Of a stretch of 64,000 bases of DNA, positions 18,158 through 26,807 are shown in pieces. Source of the DNA: Bog-473 sp963770645 (GTDB lineage: Bacteria; Actinomycetota; Acidimicrobiia; Acidimicrobiales; RAAP-2); the NCBI GenBank assembly GCA_963770645.1, contig CAVYQL010000003.1, positions 2,170,001-2,234,000 of the forward strand, given 5' to 3'. Position 1 is the stretch's first letter; each line of letters begins with the position of its first letter. The notes beneath the pieces are model-generated. The model was not told the DNA's origin, did not search any database, and saw nothing but the letters and a program-made list of their open reading frames with translations. A program made the translations under genes and the position numbers.

Positions 18158-19420
18158 CCGACGTCGGGGGGTACGTCGCGCCAGGCTTCGAACCGGTGGC
18201 CACGACGCTGGGTGCCGGCGCCACCGTCGTGGTCGGCGAGCGGGAGCGCCGAGCGGGCCTGGGTGACGGCGGGGGCGCCTTTGCGGCCTACGTGGACGGG
18301 GAGTGCGTCGTCGACGTGTGGACGGGTCCGGCGGGAGCCGACGGTGACGTCAGGGCGTGGGACCGCGACACTCGGGCCGTCATCATGTCGTCGACGAAGG
18401 GCCTGAGCACGCTGTGCGCGCACCTCCTGGAGGACCGCGGCGAGCTCGACCTCGACGCCGAGGTCGACGCGGTACTGGCCCGAGTTCGGCCGCCTCGGCA
18501 AGGAGCGCACCACGGTGCGCCAGCTGCTCAGCCACCAGTCCGGCGCCATCGGGCTCCCGGGCTCCGACGACCTGCTGTCGTGGGACGGCACCGGGTGGGC
18601 CGACACCGAGACCATCGCGGCGGGCGTGGCGGCGGGCGCGCCGGCGTGGGAGCCGGGGACGCGTCACGGCTATCACGGGGTCACCTTCGGCTGGTTAGTC
18701 GGAGAGCTGGTGCGGCGCATCAGCGGATCAAGCCTGGGAGTGTTCTTCGACGAGGCGGTGGCACAGCCACTCGGCGTGGCGGACGCCTGCTCCATCGGGA
18801 CGCCGGCGCCGGCGCTGGCGTCGGTCGCCACCGTCATCGAATTCCCGGTCAAGCCCGGCAGGGAGGGCGCCCTGCGCACCATCGACCCGGCGTCGAAGTC
18901 GGGGCGCTCGGTGCTCGCCGGGGTGCACGGCAGCCTCTTCGCCGACGAGGAGGGCCGGCCACGCTTCGCCGACTTCATGAACACGCCGGTCGTGCTCAAT
19001 GCCGAGATCGGGGCGCTCGGTGCGACGGCGACGGCGGGCGCGCTGGCCCGCGTCTATGCGGCGCTGGCCGCCGGCGAGGACCTGGTGTCGCGGTCGTCGA
19101 TCGAGCGCTTCGCGGTCGAGCAGGTGTGCGGCCGCGACGCCGTCATGGGGGTGCCGACGCGCTGGGCCGTCGGGTACTCCCTCGAGCCCCCCGCGCTGGT
19201 GCCCGGGGTGCCGCCGATGCACGGCCCGAGCGACGGCGCGTTCGGGCACATGGGTGCCGGCGGGCAGATCGGCTTTGCCGACCCGGCCACCGGCGTCAGC
19301 TGCGCGTTCGTGCGCAACCATCTGGAGAATCAGGCGCTGCCGCTCATGGGCGCCTGCCTGGTCGACGTGCTGTACTCGTGTCTTCGCGGCACGAAGGGGG
19401 GTGACGGTGTACGCAGCTGA
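18154..19420 (+). CDS. Serine hydrolase of the beta-lactamase/EstB fold, frameshifted near 18472
   Basis: About 422 residues with the class C beta-lactamase/esterase fold. The SSTK nucleophile motif sits near residue 78 (VIMSSTKGLSTLCAHLLEDRGELDLD). The frame from GTG 18154 fails near 18472; the next frame resumes exactly with YWPEFGRLGKERTTVRQLLSHQSG, the expected continuation, so a one-base change interrupts an otherwise normal gene. The later HMGAGGQIGFADP matches the family HxG-type third motif. GTG 18154 overlaps the LLM stop (GTGA) and its own C-terminus overlaps the ligase start. It could be an esterase or lactonase; no signal peptide is seen, so antibiotic resistance is unlikely. Confidence 0.82.
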
Positions 19421-20957
19421 GCAGGCGGAGGAGCATCCGGACGAGGCGGCGCTGATCATGGCGCCCTCGGGCCGGGTGGTGACGTGGGCCGAGTACGAGG
19501 CCGGGGCCAACCAGGTGGCGCACCTGTTGCGCGACACCGGCCTGCGTAAGGGCGACCACATGGCGATCTTCATGGAGAACGACCCCGCCGTCTTCTTGAC
19601 CGAGGCGGGTGCCGAGCGCACCGGGCTGTACTTCACGCCGGTCAACTCGTACCTGTCGGCCGAGGAGGTCGCCTACGTCGTCAACGACTCGCAGTCGCGT
19701 GTCGTCGTGACGTCGGGCGCCAAGGCCGAAGTGGCGGAGCAGCTTCCCGCGCTGTGTCCGAACGTCGAGCGCTGGGTGATGGTGGGAAGGAGTGGCGCCG
19801 CCGGTCCGTTCGAGTCGTGGGACGAGGCGGTGGGCACCGCCGCGACGGACCACGTCTCCGACGAGCAGATGGGCGCGCCGATGATGTACTCGTCGGGCAC
19901 GACGGGACGGCCGAAGGGGATCCTGCGGCCGATGTACGACCTGCGCCCGGGCGAGACGAGCATCGCGGTCGCCGGGATCGCGGCGCTGTGGGGCCTGCGT
20001 GAGGGGATGGTGTACCTGTCGCCGGCGCCGCTCTACCACACCGCGCCGCAGGTGAGCTGCGCCATCGCGCTGCGCATGAAGTCGACGGTGGTCGTGATGG
20101 AGCAGTTCGACCCGGCGCTCTACCTCGATCTGGTCGGCCGCTTCCGCGTGACCCACTCGCAGGTCGTGCCGACCATGTTCAGCCGCATGCTCAAGCTGCC
20201 CGAAGAGGTGCGGGCAGCAGCCGACGTGTCCTCGCTCGAGGTGATCATCCACGCGGCGGCGCCGTGCCCGGTCCCCGTCAAGGAGCAGATGATCGAGTGG
20301 TTCGGGCCCATCCTGATCGAGTACTACGCGGCGACGGAAGGCAACGGCGCCACCTTCATCGCGTCGGCGGACTGGCTGGCGCACAAGGGCAGCGTGGGCC
20401 GCGGCGTGCTGAGCGAGATCACGATCCTCGACGACGACGGCCACCCCTGTCCGGTCGGCACGCCCGGGACGGTGTGGTTCGGCGGGGCGACGGACTTCGA
20501 ATACTTCAACGACCCCGAGCAGACGGCGTCATCGCGGCGCGACGACGGCAAGACGAGCACGGTCGGCGACGTCGGCTACCTCGACGAGGAGGGCTATCTC
20601 TATCTGACGGACCGCAAGGCGCACATGATCATCTCGGGCGGGGTCAACATCTACCCGCAGGAGACGGAGAACCTGCTCGTCACGCACCCGTCCGTGCTCG
20701 ACGCCGCCGTGATCGGCGTGCCCAACGACGACCTCGGCGAGGAGGTGAAGGCGGTCGTACAGCCGGTCGAGGGCGTGACGGGCGACGAGGCGTTGGAACG
20801 GACGCTGATCGCCTTCTGCCGCGAGCACCTGGCGCACTTCAAGTGCCCGCGGACCGTCGACTTCGTTGACGAGCTCCCCCGCCTGCCCACCGGGAAGCTC
20901 TACAAGGGTGTGTTGCGCGAGCAGTACTGGGGGGACCACGACACCCGGATCGTCTAA
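19407..20957 (+). CDS. Acyl-CoA ligase (AMP-forming)
   Basis: The 516-residue adenylate-forming enzyme shows MMYSSGTTGRPKGI near residue 158, YYAATEGNGATFI near 308, GDVGYLDEEGYLYLTDR then KAHMIISGGVNIYPQE near 390-412, and LPTGKLYKGVLR near 495 with the catalytic lysine. The sequence groups by eye with fatty-acid or steroid acid-CoA ligases, and the substrate is unknown. I prefer GTG 19407, with AAGGGG about 7 bases upstream, over GTG 19401. Its start overlaps the end of the hydrolase gene by 14 bases. In the island it would start the pathway by making the CoA thioester used by the dehydrogenase and CoA transferase. Confidence 0.92.
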   Translation: MYAAEQAEEHPDEAALIMAPSGRVVTWAEYEAGANQVAHLLRDTGLRKGDHMAIFMENDPAVFLTEAGAERTGLYFTPVNSYLSAEEVAYVVNDSQSRVVVTSGAKAEVAEQLPALCPNVERWVMVGRSGAAGPFESWDEAVGTAATDHVSDEQMGAPMMYSSGTTGRPKGILRPMYDLRPGETSIAVAGIAALWGLREGMVYLSPAPLYHTAPQVSCAIALRMKSTVVVMEQFDPALYLDLVGRFRVTHSQVVPTMFSRMLKLPEEVRAAADVSSLEVIIHAAAPCPVPVKEQMIEWFGPILIEYYAATEGNGATFIASADWLAHKGSVGRGVLSEITILDDDGHPCPVGTPGTVWFGGATDFEYFNDPEQTASSRRDDGKTSTVGDVGYLDEEGYLYLTDRKAHMIISGGVNIYPQETENLLVTHPSVLDAAVIGVPNDDLGEEVKAVVQPVEGVTGDEALERTLIAFCREHLAHFKCPRTVDFVDELPRLPTGKLYKGVLREQYWGDHDTRIV

Positions 20958-20968
20958 GCGGCGAGACG

Positions 20969-22393
20969 GTGGACGCGACCGTGAGTGACGCGGTGTCGCT
21001 ACCCGATGACCTCGTCACCTGGATCGAGGAAGTCGGAGGCGGGCGTCTGCTCGCGGCGGATCGCAAGCCCGGCGGCGCCCGCAAGGAGGCCTGGTACGTC
21101 GACCTCGAAGCCGCCGACGGCTCGACCATTCCCTGCTTCCTTCGCTACGACCGCTCCGACCCCGCGCGCACCAAGGACCCCTGGACCCTGCACCGGGAGG
21201 CCACCGTCTACGCCGCCCTCCAGGACACCGCCGTCCCGGTCCCACGCGTGCTCGGAGTCCATCCCGTGCACCAGGCCATGGTCTCCGAGCGGCTCGTGGG
21301 CGAAAACTGGTTTTCACGCATCCGCGATCCCGAAGAACGGGAAGCGACCGCTCGCGATTTCATGACCAAGCTGGCGGCGTTGCACGCGCTCGACGTGACC
21401 AGCCTCGATCTCCCAGCCTTTCCTCCCGTCGAGGCAGTACGAGATGCGGTACGAGCGGAATTGGACGAGTGGGATCACGTCCTTGCGGCACGCGGCGGCA
21501 CACCGGATCCGGCTCTGGTCTTCTCGTTGGGGTGGCTGCGCCGCACCATTCCGCACTACGACGGGACGCCAGTCCTCGTCCAAGGTGACACCGGTCCAGG
21601 CAACTTCATGTACGCGGACGGTCGGGTCGTGGCGGTCGTGGATTGGGAGCTGGCCCATCTCGGCGACCCGATGGACGACATCGCCTGGCTGTCGTTGCGC
21701 GCCACGCAGGAGCCCTTCACCGACTTCCCGGCTCGACTCCGCGAGTACGAGGCGCTCTCCGGCAACGCCATCGACGAGGACCGGGTGCACTACTACCAGG
21801 TGATGGCCGAGACGAAGCTCCAGGTGATGGGGCACCGGCCCGATCGCGGTGCAGAGGACGCCTCGGGCGGAGAATCTGGCGGCGGGGCTGACGGAGGCGG
21901 GGGTGGCGACGCCGGCAACGGCTTCATCTACGCGGCGCTGCATCGCCGCCTGTGGCTCGAGGCCCTGGCCACGGCGACGGGCCTCGAGTTGACGCCGGCC
22001 GAAGAACTACAGGCCCGAGCCCGGCGTGAGCACGACTGGATGTACGACGCCGTCCTCGCGCAGTTGCGCGACGTGATCGTGCCCCGCACGACCGATCCGC
22101 TGGCGCAGGCGCGGGGCAAGGGCATCGCCCGTCTCATCAAGTACCTGGCGCGGGTCGACGTCTACGGGGCCTTCTACGACGCGTGCGAGCTGGAGGACCT
22201 CGAAGATCTGCTCGGCGGGCGCCCCGGGTCGGTGCAGGCAGGACGGGAGGAGGCGGCAGCGGCCGTGGCGGCAGGGACCGTCGCCGACGAGCAGTACCTG
22301 CGCATGCTGTGGCGCCGGGTCGCACGCGACACCGAGCTCGCCCGGCCTGCGATGGGAGCACTGGCGGAACGGCACTGGCCCGAGCTTCGGTGA
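20969..22393 (+). CDS. APH-family phosphotransferase (right arm)
   Basis: The 474-residue kinase-fold protein has VLVQGDTGPGNFMYADGRVVAVVDWELAHLGDP near residues 210-245, which supplies the catalytic Asp, the Asn and the DWE metal ligand. An N-terminal lobe with LHREATVYAALQDTAVPVPRVLGVHP is intact. A Gly/Ser/Ala-rich loop (about residues 294-316) interrupts the helical C-lobe and is probably disordered. The C-terminal 130 residues are an extra helical domain. The GTG at 20969 is the first in frame and GTG 20981 is also possible; neither has a strong ribosome site. It parallels the kinase at 8468. An ACAD10/11- or LvaA-like hydroxyacyl-CoA kinase role is a reasonable guess. Confidence 0.88.
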   Translation: MDATVSDAVSLPDDLVTWIEEVGGGRLLAADRKPGGARKEAWYVDLEAADGSTIPCFLRYDRSDPARTKDPWTLHREATVYAALQDTAVPVPRVLGVHPVHQAMVSERLVGENWFSRIRDPEEREATARDFMTKLAALHALDVTSLDLPAFPPVEAVRDAVRAELDEWDHVLAARGGTPDPALVFSLGWLRRTIPHYDGTPVLVQGDTGPGNFMYADGRVVAVVDWELAHLGDPMDDIAWLSLRATQEPFTDFPARLREYEALSGNAIDEDRVHYYQVMAETKLQVMGHRPDRGAEDASGGESGGGADGGGGGDAGNGFIYAALHRRLWLEALATATGLELTPAEELQARARREHDWMYDAVLAQLRDVIVPRTTDPLAQARGKGIARLIKYLARVDVYGAFYDACELEDLEDLLGGRPGSVQAGREEAAAAVAAGTVADEQYLRMLWRRVARDTELARPAMGALAERHWPELR

Positions 22394-22403
22394 GGACGAG
22401 GCC

Positions 22404-23450
22404 GTGAGCGACCAATTCGGTGTCGACCTCGATCGACGGCGCGCCGAGCGCAGCTACCGTGCGATCGTCTCCGAGGACGACGACTTCCACGACGAGGAGA
22501 TGTCGGACCGCTGGTGGGAAACCGAGACGAACTGGTTCTCGTGGAACGTGCCGGACCGCAAGCTCGGGGGCTGGACCTACTGCCAGGCCCGGCCCAACGC
22601 GAAGGTGTGCAACGGCGGCGCCTGGGTGTGGGACGACAGCGCCGCCCTGCCCTGGGAGCTCCTCTACCGGGCCGAATACTCGGGGCTCGAGCTGCCGCCC
22701 CGCGCCGAACGTGACATGCGCGATTTCGAGTGGCCCAACGGCGTGCACGTGCGTGCCACCGAACCGTTGACGCGCTACGCGGTCTCCTACTCCGATCCGG
22801 GTGCGCTCGAACTCGAGCTCGAGTTCGAGGCGATCATGGCGCCGAATCCCCACCCGACGGGCGTCGTCCCGTTCTTCAAGGGCGCGCACTTCGACCAGGC
22901 CGGGCACGTGACCGGGACGATGGTGCTCCGAGGCGAAGTCGTGCCGATCGACTGCTACTCGGTGCGGGACCGGTCCTGGGGGCCGCGACCACAGGGGCGC
23001 CCGAAACGAAGGATCGACGAGGCGCGATCACAGGCGGGCTCCTTTGGTGGCGTCGGCTATTGCTTCTGCGCGGCGGGGCCCGGTGAAGCCTGGCTCGTCT
23101 ACACCGTGCCCGGGCCCGAGGTCGAGCCGGTGACGTGCGGCTTCATCCTTCGTGGCGGCGCGTACGGCCATATCCTCGCCGGCGAACGACGCATGACGTT
23201 CGACCGGGTGACGGGATGGCCGCTGACCTACGAGATCGAGGCGGTCGACGAGTTCGACCGCCGCCTGTCCGTGCGGGGGGAGGCAGTGAGCCGGCACTGG
23301 CGCGGCCACGGAGGCGACTCCCTCGTGCACTGGCGCTGGGACGGCGGGACCGAAGGCTGGGGTGAGGACCAGAGCTATTTCAGCCGCGGCCAATGGGAGA
23401 TCAACCGCCAACGCGCGACCGGTTCGGGCTGCACGCCTGCGCCGGGGTAG
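22404..23450 (+). CDS. CrtC/AttH-like (double-lipocalin) protein, right arm
   Basis: The 348-residue beta-rich protein contains VRDRSWGPRPQGRPKRR near residue 190, the same RD-x-SWG-x-R motif as the left-arm protein at 9959-10942. The N-terminus is acidic and Trp-rich (DRWWETETNWFSWNVPDRK) and lacks a signal peptide. GTG 22404 starts 10 bases after the kinase stop. It is the last gene of the right arm and nearly touches the convergent SDR gene (23 bases between stops). Function is likely hydration or binding of a hydrophobic intermediate, by family resemblance only. Confidence 0.75.
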   Translation: MSDQFGVDLDRRRAERSYRAIVSEDDDFHDEEMSDRWWETETNWFSWNVPDRKLGGWTYCQARPNAKVCNGGAWVWDDSAALPWELLYRAEYSGLELPPRAERDMRDFEWPNGVHVRATEPLTRYAVSYSDPGALELELEFEAIMAPNPHPTGVVPFFKGAHFDQAGHVTGTMVLRGEVVPIDCYSVRDRSWGPRPQGRPKRRIDEARSQAGSFGGVGYCFCAAGPGEAWLVYTVPGPEVEPVTCGFILRGGAYGHILAGERRMTFDRVTGWPLTYEIEAVDEFDRRLSVRGEAVSRHWRGHGGDSLVHWRWDGGTEGWGEDQSYFSRGQWEINRQRATGSGCTPAPG

Positions 23451-23473
23451 CCGGACGATCCCGTCGCGTGCAC

Positions 23474-24301
23474 TCAGCGCACGCAGAACCCGGCGTCGAC
23501 GGGCAGGGCGACACCAGTGATCCACTTGGCCTCGTCCGACACGAGAAAGGCCACGGCGTCCGAAATGTCTTCGGGCTCGAGGATGGCGATCGGCATGGCG
23601 TTCTGCATGGCCGAGATGCTGTTCGATTGCCCGGCGGCCGCCTCCGCCGCCAGTGCGAACATGGCGTCGTTCATGGTCATCCCAGATTTGACGCCGGTCG
23701 GGTGCACGCTGTTGACCCGAATGGACTCGGGCGCGAGCGTCACGGCCAGTTGCTTCATCAGCCCGACCAGACCGGTCTTGGCCGTGGTGTAGGCGATGGT
23801 TCCCACGTTTTCCCCGGGCGTGGCGCGCAGCCCTGCGGTCGAGCTGGTGATGACAATGGATCCCCCCGTCCCGCCGGAGCGGAGCCTCGGCAGCGCGACG
23901 GACACCGTGTTCCACACCCCGGTGAGGTTGGTCTCGATGATGTCGCGCCAGACTGCGACGGGATCGCCCCCCGGGCCGAGGCGGACGATGCCGGCGTTGG
24001 CGAGGACGATGTCGACTCGCCCGAGGGAGGACATGCCGTCGTCGAATGCCTCCTGCAGCCCCTCGCGGTCACGCACGTCCGCTGTCAAAGCAACGACCGT
24101 GCGCCCCTGTGCCTCGACGAGCTGCGCTGTCTCGTCGAGGTCGGCGCGGCTGGCGTTGGGGTAGTCGATGGACGGCGTGTCGGCGCAGATGTCGACGGCC
24201 ACGATGTCAGCACCTTCTTGGGCGAGACGCACGGCGTGGGACCGCCCCTGCCCGCGGGCCGCTCCGGTGACGAAGGCAACCTTTCCCTCGAGTCCGGGCA
24301 T
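23474..24301 (-). CDS. Mycofactocin-coupled type SDR oxidoreductase
   Basis: The 275-residue short-chain dehydrogenase carries the N-terminal GKVAFVTGAARGQGRSHAV block followed by ADIVAVDIC, which I recognise as characteristic of SDRs tied to the redox cofactor mycofactocin. The YTTAK catalytic pair is at residues 176-180 (IAYTTAKTGL), with the upstream Ser in VITSSTAG. These enzymes hold NAD tightly and pass electrons to mycofactocin, so the cofactor pathway should be elsewhere in the genome. The ATG overlaps the aldehyde dehydrogenase stop (ATGA), making an alcohol-to-aldehyde-to-acid pair likely. Confidence 0.9.
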   Translation of the reverse strand: MPGLEGKVAFVTGAARGQGRSHAVRLAQEGADIVAVDICADTPSIDYPNASRADLDETAQLVEAQGRTVVALTADVRDREGLQEAFDDGMSSLGRVDIVLANAGIVRLGPGGDPVAVWRDIIETNLTGVWNTVSVALPRLRSGGTGGSIVITSSTAGLRATPGENVGTIAYTTAKTGLVGLMKQLAVTLAPESIRVNSVHPTGVKSGMTMNDAMFALAAEAAAGQSNSISAMQNAMPIAILEPEDISDAVAFLVSDEAKWITGVALPVDAGFCVR

Positions 24302-25758
24302 CAGGCGATCCCCACCGCTTTGACCCGGCAGAACTCCTCGACGCCGAGCCGGCCGCCCTCCTTGCCCATGCCCGAGATGCCGATGCCGCCGAATGGACGC
24401 TGCACCCGCAGGTTGGCGGCGCCGTTGATCAGCACCTCGCCGGTCACGATCTCCTCGGCCAGCCGCAGGGCGCGAGACAGGTTCTGGGTCTGGACGTAGC
24501 CGGAGAGCCCGTACCGCGTGTTGTTGGCGATCCGCACCGCGTCGTCCTCGGTCTCGAATGGCGTGATGGCCAATACGGGGCCGAACACCTCGTTCTGCGC
24601 GAGCTCGGACTCGGGGTCGACGTCGGCGAACACCGTCGGTTCAATGAAGTAGCCGCTCGCGAGGTCACCTTCGAGCCGTGAGCCACCCGCCACGAGGCGG
24701 GCGCCGTCGGTGTGGGCGCGAGCGATCATGCCCAGGATCCGCTCGAGTGCCGCTTCGTTGACCACGGGCCCCGCGAGGACGGTCGGGTCCCAGGGGTCGC
24801 CGACGGGGATGCCCTTGGCCATCGTGGCCACGCGGTCGACGACGTCGTCGTAGACGGGACGTTGCACGAGCATGCGGGTTGGGAAGGCGCAGCCCTGCCC
24901 GGAGAGCACGCCGACGCTCATCATCGTCCCGATCCCGCACGCCGCGTCGAGGTCGGCGTCCTCGAAGATGATGTTGGCCGATTTGCCGCCGAGCTCGAGG
25001 GTGGCCGGCTTCATCGTGTCGGCGCACGCATGGAGGATCTTGCTCGCGGTCCGGGGCCCGCCGGTGAAGGAGACCATGCGAATCTTGGGGTGGGTGACGA
25101 GCGCCTCGCCCGCCGACGGGTCGCCGGGGAGGATGCTGCACACGCCGGCGGGAAAGCCTGCGTCTTCAACGACGTCCTGGAAGAGCTGCGCGGAGAAGGG
25201 GGTGAGCTCTGAAGGCTTGCAGACGACGGTACAGCCGGCGGCGAGGGCGGCCGGGATCTTCATGGCGAGCGAGATGAGCGGCCCGTTCCACGTGATGATG
25301 ATGCCGACCGCGCCGTAGGGCTGGAGCACCGTGTAGTTGAGCTCGCTTACTCCCGAGGTGTAGCCACTCGAGAGCTCGCCCGAGATCTTGTCAGCCCAAC
25401 CGGCGTAGTAGCGGGTCCACTCCACCGCGGAGCCCGTCATGCCGGCGACGACCGAGGCGGGCGTGCCGTTGTCCATGGTCCCCCGCCTTGCGAACTCCTC
25501 GGCGTTGGCCTCGATCAGCTCCGCCAGACGCAACAACAACCCTCGCTTCTCTTCGGGCGGCGTGGATCGCCAGGACGCGAAGGCCGCATCGGCGGCGTTC
25601 ACGGCGCGATCGATCTCGCCCGGACCGGCCAGGGGTATGCGCGCATCGACGGTCCCGGTGCTGGGATCGACGTGGTCGTGCACGCCGCCGCTGCCGCTGT
25701 CGAAGCGCTCGCCCGCGACGTGCAGGTAGACGGCCGGACGGGATGCGGTGTCGGTCAT
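24301..25758 (-). CDS. Aldehyde dehydrogenase (NAD(P)-type)
   Basis: The 485-residue enzyme converts an aldehyde to a carboxylic acid. Family features in order are ITWNGPLISLAMKIPAALAAG near residue 152, VVCKPSELTPFSA near 178, FTGGPRTASKIL near 230, the general-base Glu in LELGGKSANIIF near 258, and the nucleophilic Cys in SGQGCAFPTR near 293. The end matches PFGGIGISGMGKEGGRLGVEEF. The ATG at 25758 is followed by the coupled SDR. Upstream, the 106-base divergent gap to the enoyl-CoA hydratase carries a GAGTACCCT operator-like site. Confidence 0.94.
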   Translation of the reverse strand: MTDTASRPAVYLHVAGERFDSGSGGVHDHVDPSTGTVDARIPLAGPGEIDRAVNAADAAFASWRSTPPEEKRGLLLRLAELIEANAEEFARRGTMDNGTPASVVAGMTGSAVEWTRYYAGWADKISGELSSGYTSGVSELNYTVLQPYGAVGIIITWNGPLISLAMKIPAALAAGCTVVCKPSELTPFSAQLFQDVVEDAGFPAGVCSILPGDPSAGEALVTHPKIRMVSFTGGPRTASKILHACADTMKPATLELGGKSANIIFEDADLDAACGIGTMMSVGVLSGQGCAFPTRMLVQRPVYDDVVDRVATMAKGIPVGDPWDPTVLAGPVVNEAALERILGMIARAHTDGARLVAGGSRLEGDLASGYFIEPTVFADVDPESELAQNEVFGPVLAITPFETEDDAVRIANNTRYGLSGYVQTQNLSRALRLAEEIVTGEVLINGAANLRVQRPFGGIGISGMGKEGGRLGVEEFCRVKAVGIA

Positions 25759-25807
25759 GGTCCCCCTTGGTCGGATCCGTGGGCGTCAGCATACGCTCCT
25801 GTAAGCT

Positions 25808-25825
25808 AATGAGTACCCTGAATTC
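25808..25825. promoter_or_regulatory. GAGTACCCT operator-like site between ALDH and ECH genes
   Basis: AATGAGTACCCTGAATTC lies in the divergent promoter between the aldehyde dehydrogenase (start 25758) and the enoyl-CoA hydratase (start 25865). It shares the GAGTA core with other sites in this window. Confidence 0.45.
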
Positions 25826-25864
25826 GGAGATCCGGGGTGCGCCCGCGCGCCAATGGGAGGCCAC

Positions 25865-26677
25865 GTGTCCACGCTGCTCATCGACCGGCCCCACGACGGT
25901 GTCGTCCGGATCACGCTGCACCGGCCCGAAAGGCTGAATGCGATGAACGCGGAGCTTGTCGCTGCACTCCACGACGCATTGCGCGACATCGCAGGAGATG
26001 CCTCGTGCCGGGTGATGATCCTCACCGGATCGGGTCGGGGGTTCTGCGCCGGGCTCGATCTGGGCGGCTACGGGGACCCACCGGGCGCCGTCGACGCGGG
26101 CCGCGTCGAGACCGGATTCGCCACGCAGACAGACATTGCCGCCCTCGTCCCGCGGCTGCGCTCACTGCCGCAGCCGGTCATCGCCGCCGTCAACGGTCCC
26201 GCCGCCGGCGGCGGCCTCGCACTGGCGCTCGCAAGTGACATCCGGATCGCCGCTCGGTCGGCGCGGTTCAACGTCGCCTTCGTCCGGCTGGGCATCTCGG
26301 GCTGTGACATCGGCGTGAGCTGGCTGCTCCCTCGTTTGATCGGGGCATCACGCGCCTGGGAATTGATGCTGACCGGCCGCATCATCGGGGCCGAGGAGGC
26401 TGACCGCATCGGCCTGGTTCTGCGGGTGGTCCCCGACGAGGAACTGCTCGACGCCGCACTCGAGACGGCCGGCCTCATCGCCGCCAACAGCCCCTGGGGG
26501 ATCCGCATGACCAAGGAGGTCATGTGGTCGCAGCTCGAGGTCGGTTCCCTCCAGGCCGGGATCGATCTCGAGAACCGCACCCAGGTCCTGTCGTCCATGA
26601 CCGGCGACATGCGCGAAGCGGTGGCCGCGTTCTTGGAAAAGCGGCCGCCGCGCTTTGGGAACACCGAGCCCAGCTGA
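25865..26677 (+). CDS. Enoyl-CoA hydratase/isomerase (crotonase family)
   Basis: The 270-residue crotonase-fold protein has VRITLHRPERLNAMNAEL, the oxyanion segment GRGFCAGLDLGGYG near residue 60, and GPAAGGGLALALASDIRIAA near 118, then the C-terminal EDRTQ-like helix. I chose GTG 25865 because GGGAGG precedes it by 4 bases; the ATG at 25853 has no site. It would hydrate a 2-enoyl-CoA or isomerise a 3-enoyl-CoA. It is divergent from the aldehyde dehydrogenase under the same operator-like site. Confidence 0.9.
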   Translation: MSTLLIDRPHDGVVRITLHRPERLNAMNAELVAALHDALRDIAGDASCRVMILTGSGRGFCAGLDLGGYGDPPGAVDAGRVETGFATQTDIAALVPRLRSLPQPVIAAVNGPAAGGGLALALASDIRIAARSARFNVAFVRLGISGCDIGVSWLLPRLIGASRAWELMLTGRIIGAEEADRIGLVLRVVPDEELLDAALETAGLIAANSPWGIRMTKEVMWSQLEVGSLQAGIDLENRTQVLSSMTGDMREAVAAFLEKRPPRFGNTEPS

Positions 26678-26694
26678 TCTCCGCCTGGGTTACA

Positions 26695-26711
26695 TTGGCA
26701 GAGGCTGCCAA
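26695..26711. promoter_or_regulatory. Palindrome TTGGCAG-AGG-CTGCCAA before a P450
   Basis: Perfect 7-base arms with a 3-base spacer lie 85 bases before the P450 start and 18 bases after the ECH stop. It could be an operator for the P450 or a small terminator of the ECH gene. Confidence 0.4.
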
Positions 26712-26729
26712 ATTCCCTAGGAGTCGCAC

Positions 26730-26807
26730 GTGACACAGAATCCTGTACCGGCCAGGTCCGGTCTGGTCCACGGGGGCAAGGGGAGTCGGATCACTGATGG
26801 CCGATGA
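26730..26807 (+). CDS. Possible 25-codon leader peptide overlapping the P450 start
   Basis: A GTG at 26730 follows AGGAG by 6 bases, one of the better ribosome sites in the region. It reads 25 codons and ends at a TGA (26805) just inside the P450 gene, whose ATG is 26797. It may be a translated leader that couples to the P450. An alternative is that the P450 really starts here and a one-base error separates the two, as in other genes of this window. The peptide has no recognisable domain. Confidence 0.3.
   Translation: MTQNPVPARSGLVHGGKGSRITDGR

Noticed and set aside
18154..19420. Beta-lactamase resistance gene
   Set aside because: It has the fold and SSTK motif but no signal peptide and sits inside a catabolic operon; an esterase or lactonase is more likely.
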